Shown here: positions 35,986 through 46,929 of the stretch, piece after piece
How positions within the stretch are numbered: position 1 is the first letter of the stretch
How the letters are laid out: every line of letters begins with the position of its first letter
Assembly: GCA_900660155.1 (NCBI GenBank)
Contig: CABFPE010000181.1
Coordinates: forward strand, 1,105,928 to 1,169,927
DNA: 64,000 nt
Direction: 5' to 3'
Source of the DNA: Hofstenia miamia
Lineage: Eukaryota > Xenacoelomorpha > Acoela > Hofsteniidae
Notes under the pieces: model-generated
Seen by the model: only the letters and a program-made list of their open reading frames with translations
Database searches by the model: none
What the model was told of the DNA's origin: nothing
Translations under genes and position numbers: made by a program

Positions 35986-36860
35986 AAGATATAATCCGTA
36001 AAAAATCGCTTACAACATCTAACTTCTTCAACATCTTGACTGAACACAAATGACAAACTTCGCGACGCTATTGCTAATTGATCATTTCTATTAAAGTTAT
36101 TGGTTTGCATAATAATTTGTCGGTATAATATTTGAAATAATTATGTATATTGTCCTGATGGTGAACAGAATCAATCTTTTCTTTTGATAACTTAATTGAA
36201 TATGCTATTATTGTGTTATAATAAACATCAATGATGCTGAAACTACTTGTCGAAGTTTAAAGTAGTTTTAACTCTTGAAAATGTATTAATAATGAAAATT
36301 ATAATATAATGATGAATTTGTGATAATTTTTAAAAACGAAGCTTTGCATAAACATTCCTTGAAAACATTAATTCGGACATCTTCATAGTTAAATATAGTT
36401 TTGGTTTTGCTTTTTGTAACTAGCTGCATTTATTAGTATAAGTGAAAATAATTGGAATGAATCATTTAAATAAAATTCTATGGTGATTTTAAATAATTGT
36501 TTTCGAAAATTTAAATGTTTTGATTTAGTTTTAAATATGTACATGAAACTCAAATTCTCAGAGTAAAGTGTTTATGATGTTACTGAGCTTAATTAATAGT
36601 TTGCCTTTCGTTCTTATCTTGACACAAAAATTCGGCCAAGTAAGATTTTAATCGACAGAAAAATTAAATACATTACATATGTTAATAATAGCATATCTTC
36701 AAATTTTGGCTGAAACCTTGCTCATAACTAAACCAGTATGATATCAAAGCTTCAAAAACCAATTGTTGCTATAATTTACGGTAGGTTAGGAAAAAACGTA
36801 AATTTTATATTTTAGGATCTTAATCTATTGATTTCTAGTATTTTCATTGGCTTACATTTG

Positions 36861-36899
<39 letters not shown>

Positions 36900-37845
36900 T
36901 ATATTCTACTTGCTAATGAAATATCGATTTGATTGGCGAATTACAGTCTTGAACTTAAATTTTATAAAACTGTTTCTCTATTTACATCAAATGCTGCGTT
37001 TTACATATAAAATTTTTATCAACATAATACTATTATGTTTGAAACACTGGCCGATGCAAACAACGAGCACCGATGTTACATTTAACTAAACCGTTAAGTA
37101 ATTAAGAATTGTGAAATTTATCAAATTGATAAGAAACGTTTGTTGTGTTCATTTTACCCATTTGGGCAAGCCCAAACATTGATGTTTAATTACTTGAACG
37201 TGCATTCCAACGCACTTAATTGGAACAGTTTACTATTTTAGCTGTACAAACATCAATAATTACGTTAAGAAGTGAAGAAGGCATTGAATTTCTAATATAA
37301 TAGACCTCGCTTGTACATTGGAAGCGAGATCATTTAAATTCGTTTTAAACCTCAAACATCTCTGATTTGGAAGGGGCTTATTATGTCACTGATTACGAAG
37401 GCATATTTCTGAAAAAATCTGAAGTCCCAATTATTATATTTGTTTAAATGTTCACAAATAAATAACCTTGAAAACTTAATTTGTTTGTAAAAGTAATATG
37501 TAACCCTAATTACCTCAGGCGTTTTCTACAATCGGCAGCAGCTTCATACAAAAATTAAGCGTCTATATATCACGAACTAATAAAAAACCGCTTCTGAGAG
37601 TCAGACATCGAACTGCCCGAGTCCGCTGGACTAAAGTGCACAAGAGGAACTGGACGAGTACGTGATGTGGTACAACTGTGGCAACGTGATGGCATAATGT
37701 GCTTTATTTTTCTAAGCTACACTATGTAATATCTCAATTCAATTCAGTATTCAAATTTGACAACAAATGAATAATTGCACCACGTTAAATTTTATTACGG
37801 AACCAGAAATAGGTGTATGGGATAGAGACATGTATAATCAAAGGT
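35986..37845. other. AT-rich spacer with TA microsatellite
   Basis: No gene is recognised. A TA run lies at about 36866-36895. A small hairpin (CTCGCTT...AAGCGAG, about 37305-37330) is present but is too short to interpret. Confidence 0.45.
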
Positions 37846-38146
37846 CAGTGGCGTAGCCAAGGGGGGTATGGGGGTATGCATACCCCTCCACCAATGCCAT
37901 TCACCCGCGGAATAAATGCCAGAAAAATGGTATAAAATGTTACATATAACATGTATATATCTTTTTATTATAACATTGCATATATAATGGTAATAGTATA
38001 ATTACCCAGACCTCAATATAGTGAAAATAACAAGAGCTAAACTAAAGTAAATATTTTCTCTCTATGAATATTTTTTGTATTTGAAATAAAAATCTCTTAT
38101 AGTCTTATAACATACCCCCCACCAGCATTTTCTGGCTACGCAATTG
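37846..38146. mobile_element. hAT-like MITE, 301 bp, copy 1
   Basis: A perfect 8-bp duplication TCAAAGGT flanks it (37838-37845 and 38147-38154). The ends are CAGTGGCGTAGCCA and, inverted, CAATTGCGTAGCCA, followed by C/G-rich subterminal runs. No coding capacity. Confidence 0.85.
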
Positions 38147-38519
38147 TCAAAGGTTATTTTGTCAGCCCAAATATCAAGCGCGCAATCAGGGCCGGAGTTT
38201 CTCCATTTGGTCTGACGCCAGTTACGTATGCAAAAGGATATAGTAAAAATTCCACTGTCATGTTTTAAACATTAATTTGAATTGTTTAAATAAAAAACTT
38301 TCGGTAAAAATTTACAAATTTTGAAAACTAAGGTTGTGAAGTGTATTCTCAAATTTTTCAATATTTTCAAAGGATTTTGCCCAACTCAATTCATCAAGAC
38401 TGAATGTCCTCAACAAATTGCAACTTGCAAAAACTTGAAAAGCACTTGTATGTATTATAGAACCATTTACAAGTTATTTTTAATAAACTTTGTAAGGTTA
38501 TGCAAGTGTATACAACATT
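38147..38519. other. No gene recognised
   Basis: Spacer with one short frame (38321-38533, 70 codons) of no recognisable family. It may be degraded 5' sequence of the Penelope-like element. Confidence 0.35.
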
Positions 38520-39735
38520 CGCAAATTATATAAAACCAACGACATTTTAACAAGACTAAAAGAGACATATGAAACAAAATTGCTAAACGTTTTCTAGAAG
38601 TTATGAAGTAAAATCGTTATTTAGAAATATTCAATTAGAGAAAACATTTGATCATATCATTAAGTTAGTACCAGAAGAAGAAATACCAATATACCATAAA
38701 CGCTATTAAATTTGTTAAATATGAGCTGCATGAATATCCCTTTTCTGTTGAATGGCATTCTTTATCGCCAAGTTTTATGGAATGGCCATGGGATCGGCAC
38801 CAGGACCAACAATATCAGCATTTACAAGGGATATTATCGAAAAAGATTTTATATACACATCAACTTCTACTCATCAATGTTTCTCTCAGTATGTAGATGA
38901 TATATTCGCAATTTTTAACAAAAAAGATGATGGAAAAAACATTTTTGAATTATCTAAACAACAGTATACCAGAAATTTAATTTACAAGGGAATGTAAAAC
39001 CAACAATAAACTTAACTTTCTAGATGTTACGATACACAATTTTAATGATCATTATGTAACAATTAGGAACAAAAACAACAAACTCATTACTAATCATTCC
39101 ATATTTTTCGAATTGCAATATGCCATACAAACTTAACACAACTACAGCATTATTTAATTGAGCAATAATTACATCATTAAACTGCAAACATCTAGAGAAT
39201 GCAAAAAATAAAATTCTCGAAATCCTAAAAGACAATGTCGGCCATCTCATTAAACTCATTAAAAAATATTCAAACACGATGTCTAAAGACAGTAACAAAG
39301 AACAACTTCATGAAATAGACAATGACAAGAACACTATTTAACCAGTATATTTAAAACTTCCCTATTTCGGCAACCATGTTAAAACTTTAAAAGAAAAATC
39401 AAAATATTCAACACCAAATTAAAATTCACCGAAATTGTCTCAATATTAACATTTTGTGCAATAAAAAACATTTTTAACAACCAAGATCTTATTCCTAGGG
39501 AATTAGTTTCTTCCATAATTTACCAATATAATTGCGATGATTGCAATAAATCATACATTGGAGAAACTAAGAGACATCTGGAAACAAAAATGAGAGAACA
39601 CATAAAAGGTCATTTAAATTCTGAATTTTACATACATCACCATGAAATCGAAGAAGAAAATTTTAAGATATTGATGAACAAATTTTTATTAAAGCTGCAA
39701 ACAAAGAAAAAATACTTAATAAGTAACGCAAGATA
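38520..39735 (+). mobile_element. Penelope-like element fragment (RT + GIY-YIG), copy 1
   Basis: RT blocks in order: SYEVKSLFRNIQLEKTFDHI (about 38590-38660), GMAMGSAPGPTISAF (about 38780) and QYVDDIFAIFN (about 38890), matching the SFDV.SLFTN, AMGSPLGP and YVDD.F motifs of Penelope-like RTs. Downstream, IYQYNCDDCNKSYIGETKRHLETKMREH (split here as IYQYNCDDCNKSYIGETKR and HLETKMREH, about 39520-39600) is the GIY-YIG endonuclease typical of such elements. Several stops interrupt the frame and the N-terminal part is missing. It ends close to where element D's gag begins. Confidence 0.75.
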
Positions 39736-39859
39736 ACAATAATTCTAGATCTATAGTGTGTGCAATATATTTTCCCTTAGTGTAGTTGATTGTAAAATAT
39801 TTATTTACTGCATTTGTCATACTGATGATGATTCCTATAAACGAAACTCGTCTACATTT

Positions 39860-40377
39860 TTAACTGTTACACATTTCAAATATTTCGAAACTCAGTATAC
39901 TTACACTAAGTACAAAGTCGATCGTCTGCTACAGCTATCTCAAGAAGAACATAGGTATTACCCTCAAGATCTATATTCATATATACATGCTGGGCTACCA
40001 CAGTCTATGAAAATGAGATTTGAAAGCAAATGTGATATCAAAATCAAAGATGACATTGACACCCTCATAAAAAAGGCAGTGAACATACAGCTCACACTAG
40101 AAAATAATGAAAGGATTAATCAGCAAAGAGGACATCAACCAACAACCTTGTTCCAATCTTGCTGCACACCCACGAAAAAAGATAACTTAGAAAAAGCAAT
40201 CGCAGAAAACCAGAAGACTTTCCCTTTGTCAAATGCAAGAAATGTGGCGAAAAATGTCATCTGAAACCAGAATGTAAGAAGATTATATATCTAGTTAATG
40301 AAGATGACTACTACACAGCCGAAGATCTGGAACACCACGAACAATCTGACACCAATGAAGAAGATTTAAACAAATAA
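39860..40377 (+). pseudogene. gag end of element D
   Basis: Matches element A's gag: YSYIHAGLPQSMKMRFESKCD corresponds to A's MPDNIRAQYEIKCD, followed by KKAVNIQLTLENNERIN (A: RKAVDIQATIKNNARIN) and a decayed cysteine-knuckle region with an acidic tail. Broken. Confidence 0.65.
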
Positions 40378-40409
40378 GGGCGCTGGCCCCAGACTGAGCT
40401 AAGGAATTA

Positions 40410-40802
40410 TTGATTGTCACAGACTTACTGGAACGAAACCTGATGCCAATAACAATCAATAACCTCAACATGAAAATGACATTCGACACCTGTGCCCACA
40501 ATATTGGATGGAGAAGAGAAGATATCACCTTAAACAACACAAGATTAATAAGTGCATCAGGAGACTATGTTAACATTAAAGGAACAGTGAAAAATGCCAA
40601 AATCACAATCAACAACATCAAGTTCGTACAAGACGTCCACATCATCGACACAATGGACCAACAACTGCCCTATGACATAATAATTGGAAGAGACTTCCTA
40701 GCAGAAAACAATTGTCTCATTGACTATGCAAACAAAAGTCTAACTATACAAGAAGACAAAAACGTCTCAGTATCACTCACCACAAAAGGCACTACTGCTT
40801 AG
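40410..40802 (+). pseudogene. Protease region of element D
   Basis: Corresponds to A's protease: GWRREDITLNNTRLISASGDY against A's GFSREDLTKCNKRLINASGEY, followed by DIIIGRDFL, a typical retropepsin C-terminal block. Fossil. Confidence 0.65.
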
Positions 40803-41081
40803 GAGTTCTCCCCAACCAAAAACTTAAGACTGGAGCCTTTTCACTGGCAAGTAGTGAAAATAATACCAAATACAAAATTCGAAGGAGATGCAATAATAAC
40901 GAATCTATATGGCATAAAAAACCCTCTAGTAACAGTTCTCAACAACATTCTATCCATCCATGACAACATAGGATACACTGCAATCCTCAATAACTCGAAT
41001 CAAACTATACCTCTAAAGCACAATGCCATCACAATCCTCGGCATGCCCCTAGAAAAGTAAGTAACAAAAAATAAACAAGTC

Positions 41082-41862
41082 TTGTTCTCATCACCAGAGA
41101 AGACAACAATCAATGAGAAGAACATTCCAAAACTAACACTTGACTCTCACCCCCATCTCACAGAGGAAGAACGGGAGATCATCAACAATGTTGTCAAAAA
41201 GAATGCCGTGGTATTCAACAATGATGAAATAAGCATAAGAAAAGCGGTGGGAGTCGAACATCATATAAAAAAGATACCACATAAACCAACACGTCAATCA
41301 TGCAGAAGAGTGCCCCCACACCTACAAGATCAATACGCCAAAACTCTATCCGAGCTACTAAGTCACAGAATCATACAAAAGAGCCACAACCCATATGCCT
41401 CACCAATGGTCTTTAAAAAACAGGGCAAAAAGCACCATCTATGCATCAATTTCAGGCAACTTAACAACATCACAATTAAAGACACATACCTGCTGCCATG
41501 CATAGACAACATGCTTTACAGTGCAGCCAAACATAAAATCTTCTCTACACTCAACTTGTGCAAAGCCTATTGGCAGGTGCCAATGAGAGAAGAAGACATT
41601 GAAAAAACGGCCTTCACTACACCCTATTGCCTATTCAAATGGCTCTACATGGCCTTTAGTTTATGTAACGCCCTGGCAATTTTCTAATGCTATGTCACAA
41701 AAATTCTAACCAAAGAAAACTGCAAACTCTCCAAAGGCATAGCTGGATATATCAACGACATCTTGATAGGCTAAACCACCATTGCTGAGCATGCAAAAGA
41801 ACTGAACACCACACTAAGATTACTACAGAACTTAGGCCTAAGAGTGAATGCGAAACAATGTA
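41082..41862 (+). pseudogene. Reverse transcriptase of element D, 5' part
   Basis: Motifs LCINFRQLNNI, FSTLNLCKAYWQV and EKTAFTTPYCLFKWLYMAF match A's RT. The Tigger-like element is inserted after the region of YINDILIG, and the RT resumes at 44702. Broken. Confidence 0.8.
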
Positions 41863-42437
41863 CCGTAAACCGGGGTGACTAAGACCACGTTTTGAGACAC
41901 ATCATGTAACAATGTTTTGAAATGCAAACATTGTCTAATTTTTTTTGTTTCATATTAGGGGGAAGGGTGCATTCTACCAAATCAGTGAGTGTTTTGTACA
42001 ACTGGACTCATTTTTTAAGAATTGGGAGGCTTTTAGGGGCGTGGTCTTAGTCACCCCGGTATGGGGTGACTAAATACCACACTATATAACACTACTAAAA
42101 ATTAGCCTGGGCTTAGTAAACCCTATACTGGGGTGACTAAAACCACATTTTTTATGCTCTCAACTCTCATGCACAATTACTGGTACATATATTTTGTTAT
42201 TTACCATATATGCAGGAGTTCCCAGTGACGTAACAAGCTGTAAATTACCCATGCAAAGCTCCCCCCCCACCCCACCCCCACACCCTTTTTAATCTGCACA
42301 ACAATTAGCTTCTTTATAACAACAGCAAAGTAAAGGACTCATCATTGTTTAATTTTCAAATATAACATGAATTAAAAATGATACCGGTAACTGGAAACTA
42401 CAGTCATTGCATAAAGTTTCTTTAGAACATTAATAAG

Positions 42438-43952
42438 TCACAGATCTTCAAAATCGTCAAAAATGTTTCTCTGTGTGTTTTCTGCAATTTCATCATCTGA
42501 ACTTTCTGTATCGCTAGTGTCTGATGAGGAAGATTCAGACTGAGAGTGGGTTTCTGCTGCTGCAGCTGGTTCTGCTGCCTGGGCTTCCTCCTCTGGTGCT
42601 GCAACACTGCGGCCAGGAACTACGTTGACACGTCTGCGACGACCTCTCTGTGACGGTCCCTGCTCACCATGGCGAAAGCGATTTAGATGATCAATGAACA
42701 CCTCTGACACAGAAGAGTTCACAGTGTCAGTCTCAGCAGCAGCTTCCTCTGCACTTCTAGGTAGGCGGTTGAGGACTGGAGATGGGTCCAAAGGGTGAAT
42801 TCCACACTTGCGGAAGCCGGCTATGAGATTTTCTCTTTGATGATCACCAAGTTCACTCATAAGTTTTTTCAACAGCCGAGGGAACATATCTTTTGGCGCA
42901 GTGCCTGCAGTTTTTCGTTCCGATTGTTTCCAGTTGGTCAGTATTTGTCTCCACTTCTTCTTCATTGGTGCAAAGAATGCAACATCAAGCGGTTGGCAGA
43001 GGTGGGTACTGTTTGGGGGCATACACACAAGTGCGATGTTGTTTCTTTCACACTCCTGCAAAATTTGGTTGCTAAAGTGTGATGACAGGTTGTCACCGAT
43101 TAGTACCTTCTTGCCTTCCAACCGTTTGCAATAAGGCAGTGCGACTGTATTAAACCAGTCAAAGAAACAAATGTGATCAAACCACCCCGATTTAGAGCGG
43201 TTGTACCTTGTTCGAGCTGGCCCACCTTCCCGCCATGTATCCCACATGTGCTCACTCTTGTACACCACGTACAGAGGAAGCACTGTTCCACTTGCTGTCC
43301 CGGCAAGCATAAGGCTTGTAGAGCTTTTTGAGGAGTTGAGAATCCTCTCGGGATACCTTGATCCCCGTTTGAAGATTAGTTTTTTGCGCCCAGGATCATC
43401 TGTGAGGTTGGTTTCGTCGTAATTTATTATATTCTCTGGGGGCACGCCATCAAGTGTTTTCGCCAGTTCATCGAAATAGTCACTAACACTTTCTCTACCA
43501 ACTCCGGCACGTTTTTTTGAAATGTTTTGGCACATTCGGTTTGTGATTTGTTGTTTGTGACGGCGCATAAACCCTGATGCCCAGTCCTCTCCTGGAAGGT
43601 TATCGTTGAATTTCGACACATCAACACCATCCTTATCAAGGAGGCGTTTGACGCACATCCTTAAATCCATCATGTCAAAGGGAAAGCCCCACTCAGACAC
43701 TTTCAGAAGATGATCGACGATAGCTTGCTCCTGGAGAGCTGACAGGACGGTCTGCCCACCTGGCGGTCGAAATTGTTGCTCGCCGATCTGCATTTTTTTG
43801 AAATTTCTCAGTTTAGTGCGGCTGATGTTGTGCTTTTCGCATGCTGCTCTTTCACTGAGCCCGTTTTGAATGTCAGCGAATGCTTTCCGCACTTCATCCT
43901 GTCCCACGGTGTACTTTCTTGCTCCTGCCTTTGGTTTGTACGTTCTCGGCAT
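42438..43952 (-). CDS. Tigger/pogo-like DDE transposase, copy 1
   Basis: 504 residues, open throughout. Residues about 10-55 look like an HTH_psq DNA-binding domain (SERAACEKHNISRTKLRNF). About 70-150 resembles the CENP-B-type second helix-turn-helix (GEDWASGFMRRHK). The DDE endonuclease core spans about 170-345, with catalytic Asp candidates D179 (NYDETNL), D287 (GDNLSSHF) and D323 (THLCQPLDVAFF), giving the DDD pattern with 35 residues between the last two, as known for pogo. A basic QRGRRRRVN near residue 440 may be a nuclear signal, and the C-terminus is Ser/Glu/Asp-rich. In this family the enzyme binds the inverted ends and moves the element into TA sites. All catalytic residues are present, so it may be functional; expression is unknown. 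Confidence 0.9.
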   Translation of the reverse strand: MPRTYKPKAGARKYTVGQDEVRKAFADIQNGLSERAACEKHNISRTKLRNFKKMQIGEQQFRPPGGQTVLSALQEQAIVDHLLKVSEWGFPFDMMDLRMCVKRLLDKDGVDVSKFNDNLPGEDWASGFMRRHKQQITNRMCQNISKKRAGVGRESVSDYFDELAKTLDGVPPENIINYDETNLTDDPGRKKLIFKRGSRYPERILNSSKSSTSLMLAGTASGTVLPLYVVYKSEHMWDTWREGGPARTRYNRSKSGWFDHICFFDWFNTVALPYCKRLEGKKVLIGDNLSSHFSNQILQECERNNIALVCMPPNSTHLCQPLDVAFFAPMKKKWRQILTNWKQSERKTAGTAPKDMFPRLLKKLMSELGDHQRENLIAGFRKCGIHPLDPSPVLNRLPRSAEEAAAETDTVNSSVSEVFIDHLNRFRHGEQGPSQRGRRRRVNVVPGRSVAAPEEEAQAAEPAAAAETHSQSESSSSDTSDTESSDDEIAENTQRNIFDDFEDL

Positions 43953-44032
43953 GGCGAAAGGTGCTGGTACCGTACTGGAAGAAAAGAAGACAAAACAAAA
44001 AAAAGTTAGCCGGTGTTTTATATTTAAAAACT

Positions 44033-44225
44033 TGTTGGCTAAGTGGTTAAAGCGTTAGACTTGAGATTCTGAGGTACAATTCCCACCCTCAGCGCTGTGC
44101 GTTTTATCTCTGGGACGGATAATTTACACACATTTTCCTCAGCCCACTCATCTGTAAAACCATAGACATAGAATTGTGATTGAGATTGATAGTAGGAAAG
44201 GTAAGCCTGTTACACATCTTGAAAT
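44033..44225 (+). mobile_element. tRNA-derived SINE inside the Tigger-like element, copy 1
   Basis: The head resembles tRNA-Ser: GGCTAAGTGGTTAAAGCGTT with a box-A match, then AGACTTGAGATTCT, whose loop would read anticodon TGA, and a box-B-like GGTACAATTCC (44073-44083). The body that follows contains TCAGCCCACTCATCTGTAAAA, which recalls the CCTCATCTGTAAAA core seen in several animal SINEs. It lies in the non-coding part upstream of the transposase. Confidence 0.5.
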
Positions 44226-44257
44226 GAACAGTTTTAACTTATTTCAGCCATATTATT

Positions 44258-44314
44258 GGGTGGTCTTAGTCACCCCGGTTTGGTCTCTTCAGGCCGGGGT
44301 GACTAAGACCACCC
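44258..44314. repeat. 21-bp perfect hairpin made of two Tigger end motifs, copy 1
   Basis: 44258-44278 (GGGTGGTCTTAGTCACCCCGG) pairs perfectly with 44294-44314 across a 15-base loop. Both arms are the terminal motif of the surrounding element. Confidence 0.85.
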
Positions 44315-44701
44315 CCCTTATGTGGTCAATTAAAAAAAATTAATTATAATAATTATTTCCCCATCTATTTTAATATCTTAGGTAATATATAGTATTAAAT
44401 GATTACAATAAACACACAAAAAAGTTGTCATACTCACAAAAGTTTGTCAAGCAAATCACTCAGTAAATCTTCACAGCATGGGGTCAGCCATTAAACTCAA
44501 GTGTAGTACTGCAGAGAATGTTTCTGCTGGACAGTTTTGTGCTAAAATTATTGTCAATAAACATATAAAAAAAAATTAAAGGCAAAACAGCTGTAAAATT
44601 AATAATAAGTACCATTTGTAGCACTCACCATTGTTATAATTTTGTTTCTGGAAAGTCGTCTTAGTCACCCCGGGTGGTTTTAGTCACCCCGGTTTACGGT
44701 A

Positions 44702-45420
44702 CTCTCACTAAACATCACGTACTCTTCCTAGAAAGAAATGTCACACAAGGAAAAATATAACTAAAAGACAAAGCAAAACAGCTCTCAGACGAAATTCAAG
44801 CTCCAAAAACAATCAAAGACAAAGAATTGTTGACTTCATAATCTATTACCAAATGTTTATTCCAAATCTGGCTGAAAAGACAAAACACATATCAAACTTA
44901 CTTAAAAAGCCACAACAATTTAACTGGACATGGGAACACAAAGAGGAGCTAAACACTTTAAAGAAAGCGCTCAAAACCATCAAAACACTGAACTCACCAA
45001 CACTAAAAGACCCATTCATAATAGACTGTGACGCCAGCACAGTTGCAATCATCTCAACACTCAGCCAAATACAAAACAGAATCAAAAAACCAATACAGTG
45101 GTTCAGCAGAAAACTACATGACAGCAAGAAAAACTACAGAGCTACCAAACTCAAAATGTTGGCCCACATTGAGTCATTAAAAAAATTCTGCCACTTCCTG
45201 ATAGGAGAGAAGACCTTCACAGTCTGCACAGACAATAGCAGCCTATGTTGGCTTAAAAAATATGCCGGAGACCACTTGAATATCATAGCGAGATGGATAG
45301 AATACCTGCACGGTTTCAACTTCACAATCGAACACTGGAAAGGTAAACTCCACACAAACGCAGACATATGGACCACTCTGCCTCAATATCAGAGAGCCAT
45401 AAAGAAAGAACAAGGTCCAC
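44702..45420 (+). pseudogene. RT end and RNase H of element D
   Basis: After the Tigger insertion the RT end resumes, then RNase H: FIIDCDASTVAIISTLSQ, IQWFSRKLHDSKKNY, FTVCTDNSSLCWLKKYAGD, WIEYLHGFNFTIEHWKGK. Close to the same blocks in A and C. Fossil. Confidence 0.8.
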
Positions 45421-45699
45421 CAAAACAATTTCATTTAATACCACAATGCCAATATGAAAAACTACCAGATTTAAACACAGATAGGAATGGCCACCCAATC
45501 AAACCCATGCTATCGATCTTCATTAAAGAAGAAATAACATCAGATGAAATAGCAAAAGCACAAGCCAATGACAAAATCCTCTCTCAGATAATACAACGCA
45601 TTAATGACCGTATGTTCATCATGGACTCCATGGCAACATGCTATTACCGCAAACATACATGCAAATTAACAGATTCGAGCATATTATATGCAGAAGCAA

Positions 45700-46870
45700 A
45701 AACATGAAACCTAATTGCAATACCAGAATACTATAAAAGAGAAGTCATCAAAAAAAATTCACGAACAAGGACACAAAGGGGTCTACCAGATGGAACTAAC
45801 CATTCACGAAAATTTCGTCACCCCCTACTTATGACCAACAATAGAAGACATTATCAACAAATGTCAATCATGTATCCTGCTCAATGCATCTTGTTTCCCG
45901 GGACAATGGGCCCCACTAGAAAAACTCTCAGCTGAATACACCAATTCAATAGTAAACACTGACATAGAACAACTCTCAAAAGACGATGAAGGCTACTCCT
46001 ACATATTAGTCATGGTGGACCATTTTACGAAATACTACAAAATGATACTGCTACACAACATAAAAGCATCAACAATCACTGAAGCCATCAATAACAACTG
46101 GGTTTGTGTATTTAGCCTGATGACACAACTTATAATGGACCAAGGGAAACAGTTCAAAAGCTCTCTATTTCAACCACTAGCAGAAAAATTGGAAATCCTA
46201 CATACACACACAACTATAAACCATCCTCAAGCCAATGGCGCAAATGAACAAGTGAATCAAACACTCCTAAAATTAATGAGAACAATAGCATCACAAGTAG
46301 GAGGAAAGAAATGGCAAGAAATACTACCAATGATCAAGTATTTCTATAACACATCAACACACTCAACTAGAGAAGTCTCGCCATATAAAGCAATGTTCGG
46401 CCAAGAGGCCCCAACCCCTCCATGCTATTCCACAGTTACACCAGTACAATTGATATTAACTATGTGAAAACACTAATGGAAAACATAGCAAAAACACATG
46501 AACCAATGTGTGCCAAAGCCAGAAAAAGTGCCATCAGACAACAACGCCAATTCAACAGAAAAATATATGGAGAACCCCACTCAATTGGTGACAAAGACTT
46601 CTTATACACGCCCAGATGAAGGACCACGCACAATTACAAAAATATTGCCACACAACAATTACGAATTTGACAATAAGAAAATCACCCATTTCCAAAATAT
46701 CAAACAAATGTCGCATGACATAGAGCACGCCAGGATATCAAAACTCAATGAATTTGAATTAATAAAATCTGATAAAGATGAATTCTACCTTGGATGCAAA
46801 AAATTCGCTGAAGAGACCTTTGACAAAGAATATAAACAAAAACTTTCTTCTCCCATAAGTTTGTGCACAT
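45700..46870 (+). pseudogene. Integrase of element D
   Basis: Zinc-finger side near 45760-45900 (NKCQSCILLN), core with YILVMVDHFTKYYKMILL, LIMDQGKQFKSSLFQ and NHPQANGANEQVNQTLL (46000-46270), then a C-terminal part (GPRTITKILPHNNYEFDN, about 46620-46680) and an acidic tail, as in A. Broken. Confidence 0.8.
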
Positions 46871-46929
46871 AACAAAATGCATTGCTAAATCTAATATCTT
46901 TAATAAGGAATGGTCTATTAACATTGCAA

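Larger units (their letters stand above)
41863..44699 (-). mobile_element. Tigger/pogo-like DNA transposon, 2,837 bp, copy 1
   Basis: Inverted ends CCGTAAACCGGGGTGACTAA (continuing GACCAC) and, at the right, the complement with one change, flanked by a TA duplication (41861-41862 and 44700-44701). The core word GGGGTGACTAAGACC recurs about eight times near the ends, in both orientations. A 504-codon transposase lies on the minus strand. The element is inserted in the RT of Ty3-like element D. A tRNA-derived SINE sits between the transposase start and the right end. It looks whole and recent compared with its host element. Confidence 0.9.
34288..44727 (+). repeat. 19.27-kb-spaced large direct repeat, copy 1
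   Basis: Matches 53549-64000. From about 35450 the offset is a constant 19,273 bases, including a TA microsatellite of identical length. I saw four base differences past that point, near 42903, 43033, 43488 and 44022, all inside the Tigger-like transposon. The first 1.2 kb (34288-35450) differs from copy 2 by many small indels and homopolymer changes. Confidence 0.9.

Noticed and set aside
36847-37089. 80-codon frame beginning in the TA microsatellite
   Set aside because: Its first part is only translated microsatellite; the rest looks like chance open sequence. The same holds for 56120-56362.
37305-37330. Hairpin CTCGCTT...AAGCGAG as a regulatory RNA
   Set aside because: Seven paired bases are expected by chance in a window this size.
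37600-37700. Possible tRNA-like sequence (minus strand GGCAGTTCGATGTCTGAC, near 37620)
   Set aside because: A box-B-like word is present, but no acceptor stem or box A could be paired.
42422-44058. Other-frame open segments across the Tigger transposase
   Set aside because: They are shadows of the 504-codon frame, which alone carries the domain motifs.
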